DNA of 64,000 bases from Cladophialophora immunda (taxonomy: Eukaryota > Ascomycota > Eurotiomycetes > Chaetothyriales > Herpotrichiellaceae). The notes beneath the pieces were generated by a model. It saw only the letters and a program-made list of their open reading frames with translations, was not told the origin of the DNA and made no database searches. Below, one piece after another: positions 26,593-36,773 of this stretch. Positions within the stretch are counted from its first letter, which is position 1. Each line of letters starts with the position of its first letter. A program made the translations under genes and the position numbers. The stretch is from the NCBI RefSeq assembly GCF_000835495.1, contig NW_015622541.1, positions 4,216,001-4,280,000 of the forward strand. Direction: 5' to 3'.

Positions 26593-26649
26593 ATAGAGTA
26601 TAGACTAAAGAATTTCTTTTTTTAAGGGCTATATTTTTTTCGAGGCCGG

Positions 26650-26930
26650 GTAGATTGTTACATATTTCGTTATGTAACCAACACGTGACCCTTCGCTAAG
26701 GATAGCTCCTACTACTGGTTGACCACCCCTCTTATTGTTGTTGGCCTCTCTCTCTCTTCTTCTTCTTCTTCTTCTTCTTCTTCTTCTTCTTCTTCTTCTT
26801 CTTCGTCTTCTACACAGATAGATTAGACAACACACACAGCCCATCAATGGACTCTTGATAGCTAGTACAGCTACTTCCTGGCCATTGCGGCCTTTCCTTT
26901 CCATCCTTCACCTATGACAGGTTTTGACTT
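26650..26930 (+). repeat. Dispersed non-coding repeat, copy A
   Basis: Shares an ordered series of blocks with 30045-30300: ACCAACACGT, CTTCGC(T/C)AAGGAT, GACCACCCCT-like, CAGATAGAT, CACACAGCCCA, CAATGGACT, GGCCATTG(C/T)GGCCTTT and CCTATGACAG/CCATGACAG. Divergence is not only C-to-T. The copy lies ~1.4 kb upstream of the membrane-protein gene. Confidence 0.75.
26745..26812 (+). repeat. CT / CTT microsatellite
   Basis: A short (CT)n run followed by about 18 TTC/TCT triplets with one interruption near the right end. It sits inside repeat copy A; copy B has only an imperfect pyrimidine tract at the same place. Confidence 0.95.
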
Positions 26931-28347
26931 CCCTGTTCTGTCGTGACATCTGTTTTCAACCCTGGATTTGAGCTGGGGCTTCCATTTTAGGCTGCCTTGT
27001 GTAAATACCGTTTGCTGGATGGAGGTGATACTTGACTGCCTGGTTGTGGGTGCAGGCGAGGATAACACTAACCGATACTTAAACATCGACTATCCTTCGA
27101 CTAATACGTAACTAGACTGTGGACTGCGGTGGACTGTTCTTATAGTCTACAGTCTACTACAGTTCAGTACACGTTTATATATACACGATCACTCTATATA
27201 ATTACTTCGTAGTCATCTTCGTTCTTAATCATACCCATACGTTCTTAAGTAATCAGATCAGTCTCGCTCGAGAACTTCTCGCCCTTACAGATGCCCTACT
27301 TATACTTATACTTACTAAAGAATCTACATTAAATCGCGACTCTCTTCGAGCGATTTATAACACGTATTTAAAGGTTTTTAATATATTTTTTAATTAAAGA
27401 AACATTCAACATAGGGATATAATCGTGGATGAAGTTAACTAGGTTTGGGGAGTTATAAAGAGAACACGCGATGTCTGTTTAGATTTGTCCTAAACAGTGG
27501 ACTACGGTGCACTGTAATCACGGCCGCAGTCCGTCATCCAGCCTTGCCAACGAGGCAGCGTGGCTTATGCCTTGGTGGCCAGGGCTTGCTCTGACAGCCG
27601 TATTGCATCTGCAGTAAGGACAGGGGTATAGGAAAGAGTAAGCCTCGCCAAAAGCCATGATGCGGTAACATGAGGAACGAAGTCGCATGTCCGAGCTCTG
27701 AGCCAAGGCGTCCAATCCGTAGCCACTAAATCCCGACACAAAAAAGCTGGTTAACAGCATCTTCAAATCTGGTCAGCTATTCTATCTCGAGGAGCTGTCC
27801 TATACTCTATCCGACCATCCTAGAGACACAGATAATGAGGCTGACGACGCGCATGGCCTCTTCGGAAGTCTGAGACCTGGCCGGCTATAGGCAGAGGACC
27901 GCTTGTTGCACACTGTCACATCCACCTGATGTACTCGTCAGCGTTGCTTGGCATGAAGCACTTTACTCACGGATCGAGGCAGTACGGAGTGGTCTTCGAG
28001 CCAAGAGTTGCGGTGCTTGAAATCGATCGGCGCGTACCCCGCTGATACAGAGTATGCAGGGATGAAACGAGGGAAGTTGTCACACCATTTTCGAAGTCGA
28101 CTTGGTAGATCTGTTATTCGCGCTCAGCCCCTCGCCTGTCAGTGGGTTAGCCCGTCCACTGAAACGTCCACTGGCGGCTCTGCTCCTCGTGGAGCTCTAT
28201 GGCCAGGAGGTGGCAGAATATACCAACTGGACCTCCTTGTGCCACAGGACTTTGCACATACATCTTCTTTCAACTCTCACATAATTCATTACCACCCTCG
28301 ATTATTTATCGATGCGAGTACATCTTTAAATTCAAAGACGTTCCATC
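26931..28347. other. Intergenic region with transition from island 1 to normal sequence
   Basis: Base composition normalises after about 27,500. Between 27,120 and 27,480 AT-rich sequence still resembles degraded repeat. Short similar segments near 27116-27142 and 27493-27515 flank it but form no convincing inverted repeat. Open frames here show no recognisable protein. The part close to 28347 should hold the promoter and 5' UTR of the next gene. Confidence 0.5.
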
Positions 28348-29607
28348 ATGGAGATCAAGCGAAGAATGATCGATCATTCCAAGCGATGGAGCAAAGTCCG
28401 CCGACAGCTTTCTGAAGAGACCGCATCAACACCACCTCCGCTGGCAGCCACATCCTCTTCCCCGGTAGAAGAAGAAGAGTCAGACTCTGAAGATGAAGAC
28501 GACTCTGGAGAAAGCGAGGATGAAGAAGAATTACCCGCTCCACAACCCACTGAAGTTCCACCGCAGGAACCGACGCAAAGTCGGACTCTATCACGTCTCG
28601 CTTCTGCAACCTCATCGGTCCAAGCATCTGCAAGCCAAACTGGGATTGTCAAGATGTCAATGACAGGAATAACGTCGCCAACTGCGACGCTCGATACGGC
28701 GGTCAATTCAGCCTCTTCCAAACCCACCACGGCCTCGGCTTCTGCAGCAGTCCCGCTGACTGGTGTTCAGTCCGAATCGTCCTCCTCCCTCTCCACCATG
28801 AGCATTGCGGCGATCAGTGTAGGCTCGATCATCGGCGCCTCCGCGTGCCTCATAGCCGTGCTCTATTTCTTCCGGATGTTCTGCTGCCGTCGTCGACGTC
28901 AGAAACAAACCTCCCAGATGGGAGATGGACATGGGGTAGGGGACCAAATCCGAATCACAGACCACGCCTCACCCCTGGCCATGGCCGTGGCCCAAGTTCA
29001 TGTTCCCCTACCAGCACCTATAGACCCAAAACGTTTCTCTGTCCAGTCGTCATCTACCACGGGGAACAGTGCGACTCAAATCCCATCTTACAATCAGGCC
29101 ATGGCGTACGACCCACTCTTCCACCCGATCATTCCCGGAAACGAGGTATCCCAGGATGAGAAACCTGTGCACCTGTTCAGAGAGCAGGTCGATCCATTTA
29201 TTGAGAGCGCGAGAACGAGCCAGTTCACCAGCGTCGAGGTGCCTGTTCTTGAGCCGAGTAGGCAGCGGCACCCTCCGCCGCGTCCGCAATTCTCTCCAGC
29301 TCTTCCAGCTCATCCTCAATCTCACAACTTCTCCCCGCCACCGGTGTCTCTGACTGCACCTGAACCTCCACATGTCCACCTCCTCTTCCCAGCACAATCC
29401 GACATTTATGCCGATCAAACCACTGCATCCTCTCCTGCCATCTCCTCGATCCGCCATGGCTCTCAGCCGGGTGCTCCACCATCAACAATCAGCTCGATAC
29501 GCAGCATCTTCGTCCCGCAGAACCGCGAGTCCATCACTCCCAGTGAGTCGGCGAGCAATCTCCCGTACGACCGTTGGGGGGGGGCAGGAGAGGAGAAGGG
29601 AGGTTGA
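28348..29607 (+). CDS. Single-pass membrane protein with acidic and Ser/Pro-rich regions
   Basis: A 419-residue, intron-less frame from ATG 28348. Residues 1-22 are basic, 41-61 are a Glu/Asp/Ser run, 80-150 are Ser/Thr/Ala-rich, and about 151-178 form one strongly hydrophobic segment followed by CCRRRR, a stop-transfer signal. The remaining ~240 residues are Pro/Ser-rich and low in complexity. No cleavable signal peptide is visible. This layout resembles fungal single-TM proteins of the cell-wall sensor or Skg6 type, but I cannot assign a family. Near the end is a run of eight G (29577-29584), and after the TGA at 29605 the same frame stays open for 57 codons, so the annotated C-terminus may be incomplete (see findings). 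Function unknown; that it is a gene is fairly safe from length, codon use and TM layout. Confidence 0.7.
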   Translation: MEIKRRMIDHSKRWSKVRRQLSEETASTPPPLAATSSSPVEEEESDSEDEDDSGESEDEEELPAPQPTEVPPQEPTQSRTLSRLASATSSVQASASQTGIVKMSMTGITSPTATLDTAVNSASSKPTTASASAAVPLTGVQSESSSSLSTMSIAAISVGSIIGASACLIAVLYFFRMFCCRRRRQKQTSQMGDGHGVGDQIRITDHASPLAMAVAQVHVPLPAPIDPKRFSVQSSSTTGNSATQIPSYNQAMAYDPLFHPIIPGNEVSQDEKPVHLFREQVDPFIESARTSQFTSVEVPVLEPSRQRHPPPRPQFSPALPAHPQSHNFSPPPVSLTAPEPPHVHLLFPAQSDIYADQTTASSPAISSIRHGSQPGAPPSTISSIRSIFVPQNRESITPSESASNLPYDRWGGAGEEKGG

Positions 29608-31584
29608 GAAGTTACAGACCACGATGGCCGGGACAAGCCCTTGCTGGTAGCGGACAGATTGGAGGCGGCGGTCGTGATGGAGGAGGAGAAGGATGGTGTG
29701 TTAATGAGCAGACTTAGATATGAAAACCCATCGTGCATGGGATCGACAAGGAGTCGGAAACACGACATGAAATTGAGTTGAATGAAAGTGGGCTGGGCTA
29801 TCAAGTATTGTAAAATACGGCATGACCATTCGGAGTTCTAACTCAGGTTCATGGATAGGGGTATAATCGGTGATCATGCCCGTGAGAAACGCAATGTGTG
29901 CTCCGTACACTCCGTACATCTCGACTATATTCTAGTTTTCTTACCGTCCGTTGCCACAGTCTCCCTTTTTTACTCTTCCACTTCCACCTCCACTCCCTCG
30001 TCTCGTCTGGCATTGCACTACCCTTTGACACAATGTCGCTGTCACATGATGGAAGCATGTGACCAACACGTCACTTACAGGAAAGGGAAAGGTGACTCTT
30101 CGCCAAGGATGAATCCTGCCGACTGATCGACTACCCCTGTTGTTTTCGCTCTCTGTCCTCTTTTCCTTCTCTTCTCTCTGCTCAGATAGATCGGACAGCA
30201 CACAGCCCACCAATGGACTTTTCATAGCTATTGAAGCTAGTTCCCGGCCATTGTGGCCTTTTCCTCCTCGTTTCCGTCACCCATGACAGTCGCACATGCC
30301 CATCCTCGACGGTGCCGTTCCTATGCTACCCCCTACCCCCTGGGTCAAAAGGTGTCATTCATCACCCCCAGGTCAAGTCCAGGTCCCCGCCCTTCAGCAG
30401 CCAAGAACGGGCCACTACGTATACCAGGTTTCCAAAAGGCCGTGTTGCTGTCACGTGGGGGCTCTGGACCCGCCTCGATCAGGGCAATAATGGGTCGGTA
30501 ACTGTATGAGGTTCTGAAGCACTGCCAAGCAAACAAGCACGTCATTTCTCAAGGTACTCTCTACATACTAAATGTACTGTACATACAGACAATGGAGACG
30601 TGATTGCGTACATATCTCGCTTGGCAGCCTCGTATGGGTCTCTGCCATCTGGTAGCTTGTTTCGCATCGACGCCCCTTGCGATCCACTTTTGCATCCACC
30701 TTACATACTGTATGTATGTACATGCGCCCGATCACTCCATCCATTTGTCTTTATTGACTGACTCATCTGGACCACCATTCTGTTCATTCAGCGTGCTGCA
30801 GGCCCCATCAAGTTTCAGATGCTGGAGTCTATCAGTTAAAGTTTCTCGAACGTCGACACCTCAAACAATGTACGGAGTACCATCATTTAAGAGTTCGCCA
30901 AGGTTGACAAAGTCTACGTGTCGTCTCCGGTCGGAGCGCCAGTCGAGCTTTCCTTTGCTCGCTTGTTAAGTGGGCAGATCAGGTTGCGGGATTGTATTAT
31001 GCATCAAGAGCGTCTTGGAATGGATGCTTCGACCGCGAATACCCAATCATTCAGGGCCAAACCACTGTCTTTGGCGGCGAACAGTACTGCAGACAACGAA
31101 TCTGGACCATGAGGTAGCCTCGCACTCTCGTTTCATGGTAAAGCAAGGGAAGGGGTTCGGTCGCGGTGGAGGAGATAAAGAAGATAACTGTGCTTGTTGA
31201 GGGATGATATGGCGACGCGTGTACACACGAAGGAGAGGATTTCACCTGAGGACTTGCATGAGAGGACCTGCACCAGAGGGACCAACTTGATGGGACACTG
31301 ACGCACTCGTTCCGGGAGTACAGAACTGTACAGTACATATTCAAAGTCCAGCTCCAGTGATGAACCCATGCCATCCTTACTTTACTCTGTCGGTTGGTTT
31401 CTTTTCGATTCGTGTCCTTCAAGTTTTCTTCCTGTCTTGCCTCGTTCTCTTCGCCTGCCCAGGTTCAACTGGTTTGGCCGGTGGTGAAAGAGAGATTCAT
31501 TCCTTGACTCAGATATCCCACCGTCAAGGGACACGAACTGTTGTGTTCTTTCGTCTTCAATTCTCAACAGCAGCCACAGCAACA
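29608..31584. other. Intergenic region
   Basis: It contains the in-frame extension of the preceding gene (to about 29781), repeat copy B (30045-30300) and the upstream region of the ferric reductase. Several short frames overlap here but none shows a domain, consistent codon use or splice-supported extension. Confidence 0.5.
30045..30300 (+). repeat. Dispersed non-coding repeat, copy B
   Basis: Homologous to 26650-26930 (blocks listed there). It lies ~1.3 kb upstream of the ferric reductase start, much as copy A lies ~1.4 kb upstream of the previous gene. It has no coding potential that is shared by both copies. Confidence 0.75.
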
Positions 31585-33455
31585 ATGGCTGGTTCCTCCT
31601 CCTCCCATCAGGAACAGAATTCCGAGACGGAGAGGTACTTGAACTACCTCAACCATTCGCTCTCCACAAATTACCTGTATGCGCTGGTCGCCCTCGTCGT
31701 CATTGTATTCGTGTACCACAGCGTCCTCCGCCTTCACAGGCATGCCCGCCATCTTGTCTCCTTGGGAGGCAACACCAGATCTCAACGATACTTCTCCTTC
31801 GCGAGCCCGACCGTCACATGGTTCAAAGACCACTTTGTCTATGCACCCCTTTTGTATCACAGACGGGCTCAGGAGATCAAATGTGGCCCTCTTGTGATCT
31901 TGGGCACAGTACCAACTCGCTTCCAGGCACTCTTCATCATCAGCATCGTCGTGTACAATGTCTTTGCCTGCGTCTGGAACATTCCATGGTCCTCTTCTCA
32001 GCTTGAGGTGCTTCCCATCTTGAGAAACAGTAAGTCCCTCGTCACATCCGGCCCCTTAGTACCGCTTCATGCTGACCCGGCGGACTAGGGACGGGATCCC
32101 TTGCCACGGTCAATCTCATCCCTATTTGCGTGCTTGCAACAATCAAGAACCCCCTGATCAATGCCCTGGATATCTCATACGACTCTTTCAACCTTGTGCA
32201 TCGGTGGCTAGGTCGCTTGAGCATTCTGGAAGGTGTGGCCCACACGCTGTGCTGGATGGTTGCAAAGGTCCAGAAGGGGGGTTGGAGTGCCGTCCAAAAG
32301 TCCTTGACACACTCTTCATTCATCTACACCGGTCTGATTGCCACTGTCGGCTTCGTTGCATTGGGACTTCATTCTCCCAAGGTCTTCAGATCCCTGGCAT
32401 ATGAGTTCTTCTTACATAGCCATATCCTCCTCGTGGCCATGACTTTCGGCGGATTGTGGATTCACCTGGTGGATCTGCCTCAACAGATGTTCCTTCTCGC
32501 GGCCATCATCATCTGGATTGGATCCCGACTGTGGAGACTCTGCACTTTGCTCTACCGCAGTTGCGGACGTGGTGGTTCCTATGCCGCCATCGAGCCACTC
32601 CAACGTGGAGCCGTGAGAGTTTCAATCACCTGTACCCGACCATGGAAGGTCCGGCCCGGCCAGACACTGTACCTGAGCATTCCATCCATTGGCTGGTTGA
32701 CTCTGCATCCGTTCTCAGTTGCATGGGCCGAATCCGGTATGTGCACAGACCTGGACAGCGCCCATAGCATGAAGAGCAAGTATTCAGAGTATTCAGACAA
32801 GACAGGGCTCGTGGGTTCCGTCCGCGCCGTTGGCGAAGGAGGTCCAGAGCCGCCTAGCCGCACTCTTGAACTCATCATCAAGCAGAAAGCCGGATTCACT
32901 TCCACCCTGTTGACTCGAGCTCAACAAGGCGGCGGCAGACTCGTTCTCCCCGCCTACGTGGAAGGTCCCTACGGCCACGAAACCAGCCTCGCCAGTTTCG
33001 GGACCTTGGTCCTTTTCGCCACTGGGGTCGGCATTACCCATCACATGCTGTATGTTCGGTCTCTGGTGCAGGGCTTTACCGAGGGAACGGTCGCCACCCA
33101 ACACATCACCCTCGTGTGGGTCGTGCCCGATCGCGAGTGTCTGGACTGGGTGTGTGTATGGATGCAGGAAATCCTACGCATGGAGAACCGCCGCGATGTT
33201 CTCACCGTCTTGCTCCATGTCACTCGGGCAAACTTGACTCAGGACATCAGGAGTCCCAGCTCTAAGGTCAGGATGGTGCGAGGTCGACCGAATGTAATGA
33301 GGATCGTGCAGCAAGCGGCTGACGATAGAGTTGGGTGCTTGGGGATCAGTGTTTGTGGGTCGGGAGGACTCGCGGACGAGGTGCGTGCAGCAACTCGGGT
33401 GGTGATCGGGCAGGGTGTGAATGCTTCTTTGATGGAGGAGAGTTTCGGGTGGTGA
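31585..33455 (+). CDS. Ferric reductase-type transmembrane flavocytochrome
   Basis: Two exons, 31585-32029 and 32089-33455 (59-bp intron, GTAAGT donor, CTGAC branch site, GACTAG acceptor), give 603 residues. Enzymes of this family move electrons from NAD(P)H through FAD and two haems across the plasma membrane to reduce ferric or cupric ions before uptake. Seen here: TM helices from residue ~31; the haem ligand pattern H186-x13-H200 and H260-x13-H274; the FAD-binding HPFSVAW block (canonical HPFT); a GVGITHH nucleotide-binding block; and the C-terminal EESFGW that most members carry. ATG 31585 (CAACAATGG) was chosen because the in-frame upstream stretch from 31357 looks like 5' UTR. The family assignment is firm; the substrate metal and localisation are inferred. 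Confidence 0.9.
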
Positions 33456-34034
33456 AAGGAGGTGAAAGGAGGTGAAAGGGAGCGGTTCCGGTGATGTTTT
33501 GGATGAGGTTCAGGAGACGGTTTCTTCCATTTGATACAAGTGTTCTCCCTCTAGAGCAATCGTGGGGCGTCCTTGCTCTGAGAAAGTCACAACTTAAACG
33601 CGGGAACCGATTAGTTGATACCCGATCAACGGGATCCTCATGATTATTGTTGACCCCGTATGTACTTACTTCCACTATTGCCAGCAGATAGCAAAATTCG
33701 TCGCCACAAGCCAGCAATGTAGGCCAACATCGAAGGCGTAGTTATAGACACTTTCTGTCGTAAAGGAGACCAGGCCACAGCAGAAGGGTCGAGCTAGGCA
33801 TGGCTGAACGACGGAAGGTATGACCAGAGTATAATAGCGTGATCAGACAAAGATCGCTTCACTGGATTCATTACAATAAATAATCAAATCAGGAAATGAA
33901 CCCTGCACACAATATTTGGTCGAATTGTACTGTAGACATATGTCAATAGAAGAAACTAGTAGCAACCAGCAAGGGTTCTGAAGCGTGGGATTATGTCTAG
34001 AAAGCTAGAGCCTGGTATACAGCCCTAAATAGCA
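33456..34034. other. Intergenic, convergent 3' ends
   Basis: About 580 bp between two genes that converge. It begins with three copies of a GGTGAAAGGA-like motif at 33454-33480. Both 3' UTRs must lie here. No coding signal. Confidence 0.5.
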
Positions 34035-34910
34035 TCATCCGTCCAGGGCTTGTACAACCTGTGCCCAGTCTTCATCTATATATGCTCCAGGAACGTGCCC
34101 GTCAAAGAGACTAGCCAAAACAACACGATCCTCTTGCTCTCCTTCCCATGGTTGTCGGCCATGTTGCGCAATGATGTTATCGTACACAAGCACATCGCCT
34201 CGCTGCCATTTGTGGAGGACCCTCAGCTCATCCGTTATCTTGGCAAGGTGCGCAAGGTATTTCTCTGGAATTAGCGTGCCATCACCGAAAAGCTGGGTGA
34301 CGATATTCTTTCTAGAGCCTTGGTTGACCTGGGCGTTCTTATAGTACGCTGCCAACCCAGTGAAGAGTGTTGGAAGCTTAGTTTCTGGTTGAGTGCGTAT
34401 AGCAGGCAAGCGGTGTGTTAACACCAATGTGTCGTCGTCGATCCATTCCGAAGTTGTGTTTTTGCCTCGTCCATAGCGGGCTATTTGAGCCTCGATCTTG
34501 ACCCTCCTCGTGCCAGCATCGTCGCTGTCCTTGATCTCCTTGCCGAATGCTTGTCGAAGTGTAGAGCCTCCTTCATACTGCTTGTTGGCCTTGTAGGTGA
34601 CTTTACTGAGAACTCCCTTCCGACCAAGTTCAGATATGAACTCGGGAATCTCCTCTTGCGCACGGGCGAAAAGTTCAAGGGAGGACGAAATTGGGGTCTC
34701 ACCGCCCTTGGCTGGAGTATGATGGCTGTAGAAGAAAATGTATTTCGGCGCATGAGGCACCTGTGGTGACTCATTATGGTTGTAAAATTGGTTGGATGCT
34801 AGAACCATTGCTGTGATCTTGATGCCGAGACTCCTCAATGGGCGTATAAGTGTAGTTGTGGTAAAGTTATAGAAGAATCTCCGTTGATTCTCAAAGAGTT
34901 CGAGCGAGAA
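34035..34910 (-). pseudogene. TauD/TfdA-type dioxygenase, 5' end lost in RIP-degraded sequence
   Basis: The frame is open from 34910 to TGA 34035. The TauD fold (Fe(II)/2-oxoglutarate dioxygenase) is clear: NHNESPQVPHAPKYIFFY with the first His and acidic ligand, PAKGGETP, and near the C-terminus DNIIAQHGRQPW with the distal His, then DRVVLASL with the 2-oxoglutarate-binding Arg. Such enzymes oxidise sulfonates, small acids or secondary metabolites. Only ~290 codons are readable against 330-400 in the family. Upstream of 34910 the frame meets TAA (34911-34913) and further TAA/TAG in CTA-TAA-CTA-TAA, with AT-rich, TpA-rich sequence beyond, so the N-terminal quarter is missing or mutated. If a short protein is made it would start at ATG 34808 (257 residues) and lack part of the fold. 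Confidence 0.75.
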
Positions 34911-35830
34911 TTATAGTTATAGGAAAGGCTATTCTCAACTAACTACCTAATTTTAAGAAGTTACCCATTTAAGTCTAGAAATAGACCGCTACCTTCAACA
35001 GATGTATCTCGGTTTACCTTCCTTTCCATTTCCTCCCTTCTCTCTAAGTTCCTAGGTTCCCACTTTCCCTAATCGACCCTATTCCTTTTTTCTTTCTAGA
35101 TTAGCGCCCTCTATCCTAGAGTTTAAGGCGGAGCGTGATTTTCGGCTAGCTAACTCGTAGATAGATATAAGTCCTATTCGCGGAGTGGTAAGGGTAATCT
35201 TTATCTCGAGCTTTCTCACTCGATAGCGAAATTTCTAGAGTCGAACTCCTCGATATCTCCGCGTATAACTCCGGGTAACTACAGGACGGATCGTATCTAG
35301 TATTAAATAACGTTACTCTACTTAATTCGCTAGTAGTATCGTCTAGTAAAAGAGTAAGTATAGGCGAGGGCGAGGGTGAAGGCGAGTATAAATACTAACC
35401 GAAGATAGCGTCGTTATCGACCTCTCCTAGCCTAGGGGAATCGATCGCGTTATTAGGCGTTATATAATGGGATAGGAATAAATTATAGTCGAGGTTAATA
35501 TATTTATCGCTATCGCCGGTGAACGCTAGAGCATCCTCCGCTATCCGATCGTCTCCTTTATTTACTCTAATAGGCGGAAGATTTCTCGCCCTACGATCTA
35601 GCTACTAGTCTATTATAGACCGAGGCTCTAGGAGTGTTTATATTATAGTAATATCTGCCGTCTTACTAACCGTAATACGAATCCTTTATTAGGATCCTGC
35701 CGACGAGGGGGTTAAGGCCGTTATATCTACAACCCCCTAGCTTAGTAGGATCGGTAGCTTAACGGGCTATAGCGCCTCTATTATATCTGGCGTACGGGGC
35801 TCCGACTCCGATAAGCTATTACCGGTAGAA
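34911..35830. other. RIP-degraded repeat sequence, left part of island 2
   Basis: AT-rich and TpA-rich. The minus strand can be read through stops for some length (35700-35830 and again 36262-36600), suggesting a decayed protein-coding repeat into which the solo LTR at 35831-36261 inserted. Family not recognised. Confidence 0.55.
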
Positions 35831-36261
35831 TGTTACGAACAGGGCCTGCGGCCAGGAAAAAGGCCAACCCCATGGGCAAGAAGAGGGGCAACTAAGGCGA
35901 GGCCACGTAACAGGGAAACGCTCAGAGGTGATCAGGGCAGTTAGCGCATGAGTGACTGAGCAACACTGAGCAGCCGCTCAGTAATGATCAGTGTGCTCGG
36001 TGCGCTGACTAGCTGAGCACAACTGAGCACACTGAGCAACCAACAACTATATAGATGTCTTCACACCCCTCACAGCTATCCTCGTAGTCAATAACAGTTA
36101 CACAGAATCGAGTTCCTCACGATTATCTGCTATACGTATAGGTCTGCATACTATACACTTGGTTTCCAGTCTCAGCTACACCGTCCCACTACTATATCAC
36201 CAAGTAAACCACCTCGGGTTTGCCTGTGGACACCTCGCGTGTCTTGTAGCAGCTCGTAACA
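35831..36261 (+). repeat. Solo LTR (431 bp) with intact 5-bp target duplication
   Basis: The ends are inverted: TGTTACGA at the left and TCGTAACA at the right. It is flanked on both sides by TAGAA (35826-35830 and 36262-36266), a perfect target-site duplication. No internal region follows, so this is the product of LTR-LTR recombination. Base composition is near normal with many CpA sites left, unlike its surroundings. It contains short reiterated CTGAGCA motifs around 35960-36045. A degraded fragment of the same family starts the window. Confidence 0.93.
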
Positions 36262-36496
36262 TAGAACTATCCTTACGTTCGGAGGAGGGGTAGGAGGTCC
36301 TAAGGCCCGTCGGCGACGCGAGACTCGTCTACTCTAGATCGGAAAGACTTAGGTCGATTAGTAGGTCTAGATATAGGCCGCTACAGGAGTCGACGGAAGT
36401 AGTTGCCTTAGTCAGCCGTAGGTGGGCTGAAGAGAATAGAGCGTCGAAGTAGTCTCTCGGTAAGATAGTAGGATTAGTAGTGTCGGAATTAGATAT
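36262..36496. other. Degraded repeat between two LTRs
   Basis: 235 bp. The minus strand here (about 36330-36496) reads a ~50-residue stretch that looks like an old transposon protein fragment, continuing the decayed frame left of the solo LTR. Not identifiable. Confidence 0.45.
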
Positions 36497-36773
36497 TGTA
36501 ATGGGAAGGGTTTGAGGAGGACCTGAGGTGCAAGGCGGATAAGTAAGGTGATTGGTCGACTTTTGGCTGTACAATATATAGGTAAACGTTACCACTCTCT
36601 AATTAGTCAGTTCGAGGGTACCACTTTAGCTTAGTAGTCTTTTCTTTTGTTATTCGTCTGGGCAGATAGGGAGAAACAACACAATCAATCGACTACTTTA
36701 CAAGATGTGAACGCGCCTGTTACCTCCCGCCGTACGAGTTGGCGCCTATGGCTAGAAGCCTCGCCCCAGTTCA
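36497..36773 (+). repeat. Gypsy solo LTR (277 bp)
   Basis: Same family as the LTRs of island 1, from TGTAATGGG to AGTTCA, and less mutated than most of them. No internal region accompanies it. The flanks show no clear target duplication; its right end abuts the truncated pogo relic that starts at 36774. Confidence 0.9.

Noticed and set aside
26629..26904. Frame with a poly-Arg run on the minus strand
   Set aside because: It is produced by the CTT microsatellite; nothing else in it looks like protein.
27113..27517. Possible MITE or hAT-like element with TGTGGACTGCGGTGGACTG-type ends
   Set aside because: The two end segments are alike mainly in direct orientation; as inverted repeats only about 13 of 18 bases match and no target duplication is seen.
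30231..30509. Overlapping short frames near 30.2-30.5 kb
   Set aside because: No domain, no splice support, and they start in the dispersed non-coding repeat.
36329..36595. 88-codon minus-strand frame
   Set aside because: It crosses the boundary between the Gypsy solo LTR and degraded sequence; only its second half resembles an old transposon protein.
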